Assembly: GCA_050945915.1 (NCBI GenBank)
Contig: JBMNTV010000041.1
Span: forward strand, 1 to 18,367
DNA from: CALNBC01 sp050945915
Lineage (GTDB): Bacteria; Bacillota; Clostridia; Christensenellales; CALWSW01
Direction of reading: 5' to 3'
Length of the DNA stretch: 18,367 nucleotides
In this document: one piece after another, positions 1-8,300 of the stretch
Layout of the letters: each line of letters starts with the position of its first letter
Position numbering within the stretch: the stretch's first letter is position 1
Made by a program: the position numbers and the translations under genes
The notes under the pieces: generated by a model
What the model saw: the letters and a program-made list of their open reading frames with translations, nothing else
Told to the model about the DNA's origin: nothing
The model's database searches: none

Positions 1-66
1 TCCGCCGGCGATGGCGTCGACGAATCCCGCCAGGAAGATCATCGGAAAGAGAAGAAGATTGCCCAT
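1..66 (-). CDS. TauE/SafE (TSUP) family membrane protein, N-terminal fragment
   Basis: Only the first 22 codons are in the window; the gene runs off the left edge. The minus-strand reading starts at the ATG at 66-64 and gives MGNLLLFPMIFLAGFVDAIA followed by GG. This hydrophobic segment ending in a GF-DAIAGG motif is the typical start of the TauE/SafE (TSUP, formerly DUF81) permease family. Those proteins export sulfite, sulfonates or related anions, or have unknown substrates. An AGGA lies about 12 bases upstream of the ATG, which is a rather long spacing. It has the same orientation as the ABC operon to its right but is separated from it by 241 bp and a candidate terminator, so it is probably a separate transcript. 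The family call rests on 22 residues, so it is plausible rather than certain. Confidence 0.6.
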   Translation of the reverse strand, partial: MGNLLLFPMIFLAGFVDAIAGG

Positions 67-307
67 GTAACAAATACGTCCTGTCGGCAAAGATTCAAGC
101 AGCGGGAGCAATGCGGCGTCATCCGCTCTGCGGCAGGGTAGCACAAGGCCCCGTTTTGCAACCAATGTAACCACATCATAGATGGCTCAGTCTCAATATA
201 ACAGCGCTGCAGGCAAATTGCAAAGGAAGGCCGCAGCATGACGGGAATCCAGGAAAAAAGGGCATAAGGGAAAACGGGCCGCGACCCGCGTCCCGCTAAA
301 CGAAAGA
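67..307. other. Intergenic stretch without a gene
   Basis: No convincing coding sequence is seen here. It should hold the promoter of the left-edge exporter gene and the end of the minus-strand ABC operon. A weak minus-strand hairpin with a T-run is listed separately. I could not identify a good promoter. Confidence 0.5.
271..288 (-). terminator. Candidate terminator of the minus-strand ABC operon
   Basis: Read on the minus strand, CGGGT and GGCCCG can form a five-pair GC-rich stem (one G-T pair) with a CGCG loop, followed directly by TTTTCCC. It lies 20 bp past the stop codon of the ATPase gene. The stem is short and the T-run is only four bases, so the call is tentative. Confidence 0.4.
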
Positions 308-1045
308 TTATTTATCCAGTATTCTCGCCAGGAACTCCCTGGTGCGCTGGTGCTTCGGCGAACCGAAGATCACCTCCGGCGCCCCCTGCTCCAGAATCAC
401 GCCCCCGTCCATAAAGCAGACGCGGTGGGATACATCCCTGGCAAAGGCCATCTCGTGGGTGACCACCAGCATGGTCAGCCCCGTCGTCGCAAGGTCCCGC
501 ATGACTTTCAGCACCTCGCCCACCATTTCGGGGTCCAAGGCGCTGGTGGGCTCGTCAAACAGCAGAACCTCCGGGTCCATGGCCAACGCCCGGGCGATGG
601 CAACGCGCTGCTTCTGTCCGCCGGAAAGCTGGTTGGGTCGGGCGTTTACGAACTGATCCATGCCCACCTTATTCAAATAGGAGCGGGCGGTTTCTTCTGC
701 CTCGGCCCGGCTGCGGCCCAGCACTTTGACTTGGCCGATGATGCAGTTTTCCAGGGCGGTCATGTTGTGGAACAGGTTGAACTGCTGGAACACCATCCCC
801 ACCTTTGCCCGGTATTTGGAAAGGGAAAAGCCGGGGGACTGCACGTTTTCGCCGTGAAAAAGCAGTTCGCCGCCGGTGGGCGTTTCCAGCAAATTGATGC
901 AGCGCAGCAGGGTGGACTTTCCCGAGCCGGAGGCGCCGATGATGCAGACGACCTCGCCTTCCCCGGCGGAAAAGTCGATATCCTTGAGCACCTGATGGTC
1001 GCCAAAGGCCTTTTCAAGGTGGCGGACTTCGATCACGTTGCTCAT
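308..1045 (-). CDS. Polar amino-acid ABC transporter ATP-binding protein
   Basis: This is a 245-residue cytoplasmic ATPase of the GlnQ/ArtP class that powers amino-acid import with the two upstream genes. All nucleotide-binding motifs are intact: Walker A GASGSGKST (residues 37-45), Q-loop in VFQQFNLF (about 85), signature LSGGQ (140-144), Walker B LLFDEPTSALDP (from 161) and switch histidine in VTHEM (H197). Length and motif order match the family. The ATG start has an AGGAGG site seven bases upstream. Its first four bases overlap the end of the permease gene (ATGA-type overlap), so the two are translationally coupled. It is the last gene of a binding protein-permease-ATPase operon. The exact substrate cannot be read from the ATPase. 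Confidence 0.95.
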   Translation of the reverse strand: MSNVIEVRHLEKAFGDHQVLKDIDFSAGEGEVVCIIGASGSGKSTLLRCINLLETPTGGELLFHGENVQSPGFSLSKYRAKVGMVFQQFNLFHNMTALENCIIGQVKVLGRSRAEAEETARSYLNKVGMDQFVNARPNQLSGGQKQRVAIARALAMDPEVLLFDEPTSALDPEMVGEVLKVMRDLATTGLTMLVVTHEMAFARDVSHRVCFMDGGVILEQGAPEVIFGSPKHQRTREFLARILDK

Positions 1046-1818
1046 TCCTGCGCCTCCTCTCTGATTTTGATCTCGCCCTGAGGCACGGTCTGGGAGCCGT
1101 GAATGGTGTAATTCTTCGGGCCGTCCATCCGCTTTTCCAGGAAGAGCAGCAGACGGGTGATGGTAAAGGTCATCACGAAATACACCGCGCAGGCGATCAC
1201 AAAGGCTTCAAAGAAGCGCATATAGGTTCCCGCCGCGCTTTTTGCGGTGAAGAACACCTCCGCGACGGAAATGACGGAAAGCACCGAGCTGTCCTTAATG
1301 TTGACCACGAACTCGTTGCCGATGCTGGGCATGATGTTCCGGATCGCCTGGGGCAGCACCACGCTCGTCATGGCCTGCCAGTGGGTCATGCCGATGGAAA
1401 GGGCGCCTTCGGTCTGCCCCTTGTCCACCGAGATGACGCCGCCGCGCACGATTTCCGCCATATAGGCGCCGGTGTTGATGGAGATGATGAACATCCCGAC
1501 GTAAAGCGCGTAATCGGAGGAAACAGTGGGGAACACGCCGTAGTAGATGACCATGGACTGGACCATCATGGGCGTGCTGCGGAACAGCTCAATATAGGCG
1601 ATAAAAATTCCGCGAAGGAACTTCAGCCCGGCGCGTTTGATCAGGCTGTCCGTCGGCCGCACCGGAATGGTGCGGATAATTGCGATGAGCAATCCGATCA
1701 AAAATCCCACCACAGTACCGACGACGGCCAGCAAAAGAGTGCTGGCCGCGCCGCTAAGAAACAGCCCGCCGTATTTTTGGGCGATAAAAACAACTCCGCC
1801 CCAAAAAGATTGTGGCAT
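1042..1818 (-). CDS. Polar amino-acid ABC transporter permease (HisM/GlnP type)
   Basis: This 258-residue inner-membrane permease is the translocation subunit of the importer. An N-terminal hydrophobic segment begins around residue 17 (LSGAASTLLLAVVGTVVGFL), and further membrane segments follow. The EAA-type cytoplasmic loop that contacts the ATPase is clear: EGALSIGMTHWQAMTSVVLP, then QAIRNIMPSIGNEFV. PTDSL-IKRAG and FRSTPMMVQ are typical of the His/Glu/Gln permease subfamily. A polar C-terminal tail of about 30 residues (from RMDGPKNY) is longer than in many relatives. The start is ATG with GAGGT about seven bases upstream. It lies 19 bp after the binding-protein gene and overlaps the ATPase gene by 4 bp. 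Homodimer assembly is expected, because only one permease gene is present. Confidence 0.93.
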   Translation of the reverse strand: MPQSFWGGVVFIAQKYGGLFLSGAASTLLLAVVGTVVGFLIGLLIAIIRTIPVRPTDSLIKRAGLKFLRGIFIAYIELFRSTPMMVQSMVIYYGVFPTVSSDYALYVGMFIISINTGAYMAEIVRGGVISVDKGQTEGALSIGMTHWQAMTSVVLPQAIRNIMPSIGNEFVVNIKDSSVLSVISVAEVFFTAKSAAGTYMRFFEAFVIACAVYFVMTFTITRLLLFLEKRMDGPKNYTIHGSQTVPQGEIKIREEAQE

Positions 1819-1837
1819 TGTTTACCTCGTTTGGAAC

Positions 1838-2668
1838 TTATTCTTCGTTGACCGGCTGGTTTTCCACCGCCGCGTTCATCAGGTCTTCGCGTACTTCCTG
1901 GCTGATGTTCTTCAGGGCTTCGTTGATGCTTTCGAGCAGCTCCGCACTGCCCTTCTTGACCGCGACGGAAATCGCCACGTCCTCCTTCGAGGTTACAAAG
2001 CCGTTCCCCTCGGCGAACTCCACAAAGGTCAGTTCGGGGTTTGCCGCCATGGCGGAAACAGCGCCGGGCCGCTCGGAGATGTAACCGTCGATCTTGCCGC
2101 TGGTCAAAGCGACGATCATTGCCGGGAAGGTCTCCATGGCGGTCTGCTTTTGAACGCCGGGGATTTGGTCGATGACGGTGTAGTGGAAGGTGCTCAATTG
2201 GGCGGTGATCTTCGCGCCGGAAAAGTCGGCAAGGCTCTTCGCGGCAACGTAGGGCCCGTCCTTCCTGACGACGATCACGAGTTCGGATTCATAATAGGGG
2301 TCGGAGAAGTCCACGCTTTCCGCGCGCTCGGCGGTGGGGGACATGCCGGCGATGACGACGTCGATCTTGCCGCTGTTCAGGGCGGGAATCAAGCCTTCCC
2401 ACTCGGTTTTGACGATGACAAGCTCGCGGTCCAGGGCCTCCGCAAGGCGCTTGGCGATTTCAACGTCGTACCCGCCGGCGTAACCGCCGCTGCTGATGGG
2501 CACCGCGTTGTTGGAATCGTCCATCTGGGTCCAGTTGAAGGGCGCATAGTTACACTCCATTCCCACCCGGAGCACCTGCTTATCACCGGTATCACCAGAT
2601 GAGCCGCCACAGGCGCCGAAAGTAAGCGCCAAAGCAAGAACGAGGGCGATTGCCAGAGTCTTTTTCAT
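1838..2668 (-). CDS. Amino-acid ABC transporter substrate-binding lipoprotein
   Basis: This is a 276-residue extracellular solute-binding protein (SBP family 3) that captures the amino acid and delivers it to the permease. Residues 1-20 form a lipoprotein signal peptide: MKK, a hydrophobic core, then FGAC with C20 as the lipidation site. The mature part shows the family pattern VGMECNYAPFNW near the start, YDVEIAKRLAE, then GKIDVVIAGMSPTAER with DFSDPYY, and the second lobe with SGKIDGYISERPGA. The ATG at 2668 was chosen because AGGAGG lies six bases upstream and the signal peptide starts there; the reading frame continues 20 codons further up without a signal-like sequence. The AGMSPTAER/STFHYTVIDQI combination resembles a Firmicute family of uncertain substrate (basic or polar amino acids). 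It is first in its operon. Confidence 0.93.
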   Translation of the reverse strand: MKKTLAIALVLALALTFGACGGSSGDTGDKQVLRVGMECNYAPFNWTQMDDSNNAVPISSGGYAGGYDVEIAKRLAEALDRELVIVKTEWEGLIPALNSGKIDVVIAGMSPTAERAESVDFSDPYYESELVIVVRKDGPYVAAKSLADFSGAKITAQLSTFHYTVIDQIPGVQKQTAMETFPAMIVALTSGKIDGYISERPGAVSAMAANPELTFVEFAEGNGFVTSKEDVAISVAVKKGSAELLESINEALKNISQEVREDLMNAAVENQPVNEE

Positions 2669-2692
2669 GTTCGGCCTCCTAAAATTAATGAA

Positions 2693-2711
2693 ATGCATAA
2701 ATATACTGCAT
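2693..2711. promoter_or_regulatory. Candidate operator dyad ATGCA-N9-TGCAT
   Basis: A perfect inverted repeat, ATGCATAAATATACTGCAT, lies 25-43 bp upstream of the minus-strand binding-protein start codon. It falls at or just past the predicted transcription start. Its AT-rich centre and TGCAT arms recall ArgR boxes (AT-rich palindromes of about 18 bp), but the match is loose. Its right part, TATACTGCATGTT (2702-2714), reappears as TATACTGTATTTT at the plus-strand promoter. Confidence 0.4.
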
Positions 2712-2718
2712 GTTCGGT

Positions 2719-2747
2719 ATTTTCTCATTTGAACGGCGATTCGTCAA
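2719..2747 (-). promoter_or_regulatory. Candidate promoter of the minus-strand ABC operon
   Basis: On the minus strand TTGACG (2747-2742) is followed after 17 bp by GAAAAT (2724-2719). The -35 is strong and the -10 matches the consensus at four of six positions. Transcription would start near 2712, giving a leader of about 45 bases. An alternative minus-strand pair, TCGACG-N17-TATAAT, lies further upstream with its -10 overlapping the plus-strand -10 near 2855. Which one is used cannot be told from sequence. Confidence 0.4.
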
Positions 2748-2831
2748 TATAAAAGTATTCGTTTTTGGGCGGATGGACACGCATTCCATCTTTTGCTTGT
2801 GCTGGAATTTGGTTTTTTAGCGAAATAGCAC

Positions 2832-2860
2832 TTTACTGAATTAGTTAAATGAATTATACT
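2832..2860 (+). promoter_or_regulatory. Promoter of the plus-strand ABC operon
   Basis: TTTACT (2832-2837) and TATACT (2855-2860) are separated by exactly 17 bp in an AT-rich stretch that stands out from the GC-rich surroundings. The start point would be near 2867, leaving a leader of about 58 bases before the binding-protein ATG. The -10 lies inside the shared motif TATACTGTATTTT (2855-2867), so a protein bound there would block polymerase. Confidence 0.6.
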
Positions 2861-2924
2861 GTATTTTGAAGTACGCGTCGACACTTTTTGTAGATTTTGT
2901 GTTGAGAAATTATGGAGGTGCATC

Positions 2925-3734
2925 ATGAAACGCGCTCTCGCCCTGTTTTTAACGGCGATTTTTGCCCTGGCTTTGCTTGCGGGCTGCTCCAGCCCTGCCG
3001 CGAGCGGGGGGGAGGATACCTCGCTGGAAGATATCCTGAACAAAGGCTATTTTATCGTTGGACTGGACGACGCATTCCCCCCCATGGGTTATCGGGATGC
3101 GGAGGGCAACATCGTAGGGTTTGACATCGACCTCGCCAAGGCCGTGGCCGAGCAGATGGGGATCGAAGTGAAGTTCCAGCCCGTGGTCTGGGAAAACATC
3201 GCCTTTGAAGTGGCCAACGGCAATGTGGACGTCATCTGGAACGGCTGCACCATCACCGAAGCGAGGAAGGAATCCTTCGACTTCTCCGAGCCGTACATGG
3301 AAAACGCCCAGGTGGTCATCGTGCTGGACGACGCGCCGTATCAGACTTTGGCGGACCTCGCCGGCAAGCAGATCGGTGTGCAGGACGGTTCCTCCGCCCA
3401 GCTGGCGATTGAGAACAACAAGGACTTTGCCTCCTCCATCAAGGGCATCACCGGCTACCCCACCAACGACAAGGCGCTGCTTGACCTTGTGGCGGGCCGG
3501 GTGGACGCCGTCGTTGCTGACGTGACGGTTTACGGCTATTACTACGGCATCGAGCCGAACGTCTACCGCAGGCTGGACGAGGAACTGGGGGCCGAAGAGT
3601 TCGGCATCGCCTTCGCCAAGGACGCGGACGCCTTCCGGGAAGCGCTGCAGGAAGCGCTGAACGAAGTCATCGCCAACGGCACCGCCAAGGAAATTTCCGA
3701 AAAATGGTTCGGATACGACGTTACTGCAAAATAA
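2925..3734 (+). CDS. Amino-acid ABC transporter substrate-binding lipoprotein
   Basis: A 269-residue SBP-family-3 protein. Residues 1-21 form a lipoprotein signal: MKRALAL, a hydrophobic stretch, then lipobox LAGC with C21. The mature protein has GYFIVGLDDAFPPMGYRDAE, then GFDIDLAKAVAEQMG, and the ligand-contacting region VDVIWNGCTITEAR with DFSEPYMENAQ. The IWNG-TIT-R signature is typical of Firmicute polar/cystine-like amino-acid binders, but the exact ligand is not determined by this. Only about the general fold is shared with the binding protein of the divergent operon, so the two importers probably take different substrates. The ATG has GGAGG about seven bases upstream. It is the first gene of the operon and is followed by a stable stem-loop before the permease gene. 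Confidence 0.94.
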   Translation: MKRALALFLTAIFALALLAGCSSPAASGGEDTSLEDILNKGYFIVGLDDAFPPMGYRDAEGNIVGFDIDLAKAVAEQMGIEVKFQPVVWENIAFEVANGNVDVIWNGCTITEARKESFDFSEPYMENAQVVIVLDDAPYQTLADLAGKQIGVQDGSSAQLAIENNKDFASSIKGITGYPTNDKALLDLVAGRVDAVVADVTVYGYYYGIEPNVYRRLDEELGAEEFGIAFAKDADAFREALQEALNEVIANGTAKEISEKWFGYDVTAK

Positions 3735-3762
3735 CTGCCAAAGCGATCCGAATAAGGAAGGA

Positions 3763-3791
3763 GCAGGGGGCGCGGATGCCGCGTTCCCTGC
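3763..3791 (+). other. Strong intercistronic stem-loop between binding-protein and permease genes
   Basis: GCAGGGGGCGCGG (3763-3775) pairs with CCGCGTTCCCTGC (3779-3791) over 13 positions, including two G-U pairs, around a three-base loop. No T-run follows (AAACGCTATAAT), so it is not a standard terminator. In binding-protein operons such hairpins usually protect the upstream message from 3' decay, so the binding protein is made in excess over the membrane subunits. The pairing is seen directly; the role is inferred. Confidence 0.65.
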
Positions 3792-3814
3792 AAACGCTAT
3801 AATAAGGAAAACGA

Positions 3815-4465
3815 ATGATGGATTATTTGATCAAGCTTTTGCCCGCGCTGCTGGAAGGCACGGGAATGACCCTGGCGATCTTTGCGATCACTCTGATACT
3901 TTCGCTTCCTTTGGGGCTTATTGTCAGCCTGCTAAGGGTTTCCAGGAACCGCGTGGTGGCAAAAGTTGTGGAGATTTACTGCTGGATCATGCGCGGAACG
4001 CCGCTGCTTCTGCAATTGATGTTCGTCTATTATGGGCTGCCCGTCATCAGCCCCAGTTTGACCATGCCCGCGTTCCCCTGCGCCATCATCGCCTTTTCGT
4101 TGAACTACACAGCGTATTTTGTGGAGATTTTCCGCGGCGGGATCGAATCCATCGAACACGGCCAGCTGGAAGCGGCGGACGTGCTGGGTCTCAGCCGCTA
4201 CCAGACCATGCGCCGCATCGTCTTGCCCCAGGCGATCAAAAGGGTGCTCCCTTCCCTGGGGAACGAGGTCATCACCCTGGTCAAGGATACGGCATTGGTT
4301 TACACCATCTCCATCCACGAGCTTCTGCGCGTCACCCAAATCGCAGCGACCCGGGATTTTCGAAGCGAAGCCTTTATCGTTGCCGGCGTGATTTATCTGT
4401 TGCTGACCTTTGTGTGCACCAGGCTGCAAAAGCGCGTTGAGAGCAAGTTCGCCTATTACCGCTGA
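3815..4465 (+). CDS. Polar amino-acid ABC transporter permease (HisM/GlnP type)
   Basis: This 216-residue membrane permease is the usual length for single-permease amino-acid importers. The first membrane segment is near residues 8-32 (LPALLEGTGMTLAIFAITLI). The subfamily motif MRGTPLLLQLMFVYYGLP follows. The ATPase-contacting EAA loop is LEAADVLGLSRYQTMRRIVL, then PQAIKRVLPSLGNEVITLVKD. Two consecutive ATG codons (3815 and 3818) are possible starts. AAGGA lies about seven bases before the first. The gene is 80 bp after the binding-protein gene, with the stem-loop in between, and 12 bp before the ATPase gene. It probably acts as a homodimer, because no second permease gene is present. Confidence 0.93.
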   Translation: MMDYLIKLLPALLEGTGMTLAIFAITLILSLPLGLIVSLLRVSRNRVVAKVVEIYCWIMRGTPLLLQLMFVYYGLPVISPSLTMPAFPCAIIAFSLNYTAYFVEIFRGGIESIEHGQLEAADVLGLSRYQTMRRIVLPQAIKRVLPSLGNEVITLVKDTALVYTISIHELLRVTQIAATRDFRSEAFIVAGVIYLLLTFVCTRLQKRVESKFAYYR

Positions 4466-4477
4466 GGAGGGAAAGCA

Positions 4478-5242
4478 TTGATACTCAGGGCGGAAAACAT
4501 CGAAAAATCCTTCGGAGAACTGAAGGTCCTGAACGGGATCAGCCTTTCGGTCAAAAAAGGGGACGTCGTTGCGATCATCGGGCCGTCCGGCTCGGGGAAA
4601 TCCACGTTTTTACGTTGCATCAATTACCTGGAGGAGATCCAGGGCGGCAATATTTACATTGACGGCCAGCCGATGGTCACCACCGAGCCGGGAAAACGGC
4701 CGGTTTACGCGCCGGAGCGGGAGCTGAAGGCCCTGCGCCGCAGGCTGGGCATGGTCTTTCAGAGCTTCAACCTCTTTCCGCACAAAAACGTGCTCCAGAA
4801 CCTGATCGAAGCGCCCACCCAGGTGAAGAAGATCCCCAAAGCGGAGGCGGAAAAAAAGGCGCTGGAGCTGCTTGCCAAGGTAGAGCTTTCGGACAAGGCC
4901 TATGCCTACCCTTGCGAGCTTTCCGGCGGGCAGCAGCAGCGGGTGGCCATCGCACGGGCTTTGGCCATGGACCCGGAGGTGCTCTGCTTCGACGAGCCCA
5001 CAAGCGCTCTGGATCCGCAGTTGACGGGGGAAGTGCTGCGGGTGATGCAAAAGCTCGCCGCAGACGGCATGACCATGCTGGTGGTCACCCACGAGATGGG
5101 CTTTGCCAGAAACGTCGCCAACCATGTGGTGTTTATGGATGACGGCGTGATCATCGAAGAAGGCACGCCGGAAGAGGTATTTGTCCATTCCGCCAACCCG
5201 CGGTTGCGCGCCTTTTTGGGAATGGCGCAGGAAAAGGAATAA
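4478..5242 (+). CDS. Polar amino-acid ABC transporter ATP-binding protein
   Basis: A 254-residue GlnQ/TcyC-class ATPase with complete motifs: Walker A GPSGSGKST (residues 35-43), Q-loop VFQSFNLF (about 93-100), signature LSGGQ (148-152), Walker B with FDEPTSALDP (171-180) and switch histidine in VTHEMGFA (H205). A short insert with TTEPGKRPVYAPERE (68-82) before the Q-loop is seen in a subset of relatives. The start is a TTG at 4478. It has GAGGAGG (4464-4470) seven bases upstream, and no ATG fits the alignment. The Shine-Dalgarno overlaps the permease stop codon, which implies coupling. It is the last gene of the operon, with a terminator 23 bp beyond the stop. It differs clearly in sequence from the ATPase of the divergent operon. 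Confidence 0.95.
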   Translation: MILRAENIEKSFGELKVLNGISLSVKKGDVVAIIGPSGSGKSTFLRCINYLEEIQGGNIYIDGQPMVTTEPGKRPVYAPERELKALRRRLGMVFQSFNLFPHKNVLQNLIEAPTQVKKIPKAEAEKKALELLAKVELSDKAYAYPCELSGGQQQRVAIARALAMDPEVLCFDEPTSALDPQLTGEVLRVMQKLAADGMTMLVVTHEMGFARNVANHVVFMDDGVIIEEGTPEEVFVHSANPRLRAFLGMAQEKE

Positions 5243-5265
5243 AACAAGCACGGACGAGTCGCGTC

Positions 5266-5294
5266 AAAAAAGGCCGGGAATCCCGGCTTTTTTT
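5266..5294 (+). terminator. Rho-independent terminator of the plus-strand ABC operon
   Basis: AAAAAAGGCCGGG-AAT-CCCGGCTTTTTTT forms a GC core of six pairs extended by A-T pairs, with a T-run of seven. The flanking A-run gives it terminator form on the other strand too. It lies just after the ATPase gene and separates the operon from the large gene at 5390. Confidence 0.9.
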
Positions 5295-5389
5295 GATGGA
5301 ATCCGCCAAAGATTTACTTAAATTGCCAAAACTGTGAAGGAAACGATGCATTTATGAAGAAATAGAGAGGAGCCGGCCGTAGCCCGCAC

Positions 5390-8300
5390 ATGGATGGAAA
5401 AGCAGGAAGCATCGACGATCTGGTGGGCTGCGGCGGCAAAAAGATGGCCGAAAGGATGATGATAGTGGCGCGCTTTGAACCGGAACGGCCTTTTTTTGCG
5501 ATGACGGGGAAGGGCACAGAGCCTTTTTCCGCGCTAAATGCCGATCATCCGCTTTACGATATGACCGGAAAGGATGCGGTGGCGCTTCAGATTCTGGAAG
5601 ACGGCACCGCCGAGCTTTCCGCCGCGCAGGAGTATCTGGCGACCATCCTTTCCGCCCAGGACTATAAATCCAAAAAGCAAAGGGGCGTTCCGCTGCTGTA
5701 TGCCGGAGCCGTCATGCTCCGGTTTTCGGAGGACGGGCTGCGCATCAATGCCCCGGCTTTGCTGATCCCCGTTCGTCTTCAACGCCCAAACGGCAGGGAG
5801 CCCGCCAGAGTCCGCCTTTGCTTTGACGATGCGGAGCCCAACGGCCCGCTGTTTGACCTGCTCCGCCGCCGCTTCGACTTTGAGCCGGAATGGCCGCCTC
5901 ACCTGCGGGAAGGGATGGACGGCGTCAACGCCGCCTTCTTGGCGCTGAAAAGGGCGGTTCGTCCGGGCTGGGGCGTGTATGACGAGATTGCCCTCTCGTT
6001 GTTCGACCTTTCCGAATGGCATCTGTATGCCGATGCCGATTCCCGGGCGGAACAGATCGCCCAACACCCCCTGGCGGGGGCGCTCGCGGCAAACACGCCG
6101 TATTTTACCCCCGCCCTTCCCGCCGAAAAAGAAGAAGAAGAGCCGCTTGCGCTGCCCCTTTTTGCGGATTGTGCCCAAAGAAACGCCGTTCGGACGGTGG
6201 CGTTGGAACATAGCCTGCTTTTATCCGGAAAAGGGGGAACGGGCAAGACCACGACGGGGGCAAACGCTGCCCTGAACGCCCTGTTTTGCGGCAAAACGGT
6301 GCTTTACGCCGCAAGAAGCAGCGAAAAAAGAAAGGCTTATTTCGACCTCGTTGAAAGCGGCGGGGCCAAGGGATTTTGCCTGAACCTCGACGAAGGCCTG
6401 ACGGATCCCGAAAAAGAGAGCAAACCGGTTCTAACAGAGAGCTTCATGGCCGCCGCCAGAAGGCTGAACCGCTTGCGGGCGCGCTGCGACGCCCTCGCTT
6501 CCCCGGCAACGGCGCTCAGAAGCTGCGGACTGCGCTTCTTTGAGCTGGCGGAGGCCTGCGCCGCCTTTGAAGGCGCGCCGGACGCGATCGCCTTTTCTGA
6601 AGAAGAGGCCGCGCGCATCCGGCGGGACACCTTTGTGCACCTGCGGGACCTCTGCGGCCAGTTGGCAAACGCCGGCAGGGCCGTCGGCCATCCGGCAAAC
6701 CACCCCTTGGCGGAAATCCGCCAGAAATTCCATTCCAAAACGGTGGAAGATGAAGTTCCCGCCCTGCTCGAAACCGCGACGGCCCTGGCGCAGGAGGCCG
6801 GCTCCGCCGCCGCGCTGCTTTGCGCCCAGTGGAACCTGCCAAAGCCGGTACAACGGGGGGAGTTCGAGCAGCTTTGCGCCATGGCGGGCGCCGCCGCCCA
6901 GTGGGAAAAGCTGCCCCACCAGTGGCTGCAGGCGGAGGATATGACCGCCTTTTTGGCGAAGGTCAAAGAGCTCATTTCCAAGGGGAAGCGGGTGTCTGAA
7001 ACCCGCACGAGGCTGCTCTGCACCTTTGCGGAGCCCGCCCTTGCCGCGGATGTGGACGCCTTGGCCGCCCAGTGGGCGGAAGCGGAAAAGAGTCTCGTGA
7101 CCCGGGCGACTGTGCAGAGCAGGCTGTTTAAGGAGATCGCGGCGATGCTTCGCCACGGCGTACGGGTTGAAAGAAAACAGGTGCCCGGGTTGCTGGCGGC
7201 GATATCCGCCTATCAGAAGGAACTGTCTGCGCTTCAGCGGCTGTTGCCCGAGCTTTCCGGCCTGCTCAACTCCTTTTGGAGAGATGTCTACACCGACTGG
7301 ATCAAGGTGGAAGGGTATTACCGCACCGCCCAGAGCGTCAACGACGCACTGTTAAAGGCTCTGGGCAGCCAGCAGGCCTGCGCGGCCCTGTATCGCCGGG
7401 CCGCCGAATCGGGGGATCTTTCCGCCGCCAAGCAGTTTGAGTCTGCCTGGAAGCGCCTGCAGGAAATACGGGACAAGCTCTTTGATCTCTTGGACGTGGA
7501 AGACGGCTTCGACGCCGGGGAAACGCCCTATCCCCTCGCCCTGGCGGAAGCCTTTGCGCGCTGGAACGGCAGCAAAGACCAGCTCAAGGACTGGATGAAC
7601 TGGCGGCTGGACAGGGAAAAGGCCATCGACGCCGGGCTTTCCGCTGTGGTGGAGGCCTATGAAAAGGGGCTTCCCCACGAGGAACTGCTGCCTGCCTTTG
7701 AGCGGGGGCTTTATGTCGCTCTGGCGCGGCATGCGTTCGAGAGGGACGCGGAGCTTCGCGATTTTTCTGCGCAAACCGCGAACGCCATGCTGGACGGGCT
7801 TTGCAGTCTGGACGAAAAGGTCAAAAAAGGGGCAAAGCAGGCGGTCGCCGGCGCCCTTTGGGAACAAGCGCCCGAGTTTTCGCCGGAAGATGCCCCCTAT
7901 TCGGAACAGGGGATGTTCCAGAAAGCGCTGTTGGAACCAGACCCCAGCCTGTTCCGCATGTTTGAGCGCATGCCCGGCCTGATGCCGCGGCGGTTCCCCC
8001 TGGTGGTCGCTTCTTTGTCGCAGGCCGCCCGGCTGCCCAAGAGCGCCGTGTTCGACCTGGTGATCGTGGACGATGCCAACGCCCTGAACGCAAGGGAAGC
8101 CCAGGGGCTGCTGGCGAGGGGAAAGACCTGCCTCATCATCGACCGGGGCGCTGAGCAGGAAGGCTCTTTGGCAGAAAGGCTGCGCGCCATGGGCATGCCG
8201 GAAATGACTCTGGAGTTCGAATACGCCAAGCTGGAGGAGGAAAACGCCTGGTCAGACGTCCTCCGCCTGAGCGTTCGCCATACGGAAAGCGCCATTTTTG

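Noticed and set aside
39..239. 66-codon minus-strand open frame near the left edge
   Set aside because: No ribosome binding site or recognisable motif. Its frame conflicts with the exporter start at 66, which gives a family-like sequence.
2744..3043. 99-codon minus-strand open frame over the divergent promoter region
   Set aside because: It crosses both promoters and the signal-peptide region of the plus-strand binding protein, and looks like chance.
3798..3803. TATAAT before the plus-strand permease gene as an internal promoter
   Set aside because: No usable -35 sequence lies 16-18 bp upstream; that position falls in the stem-loop.
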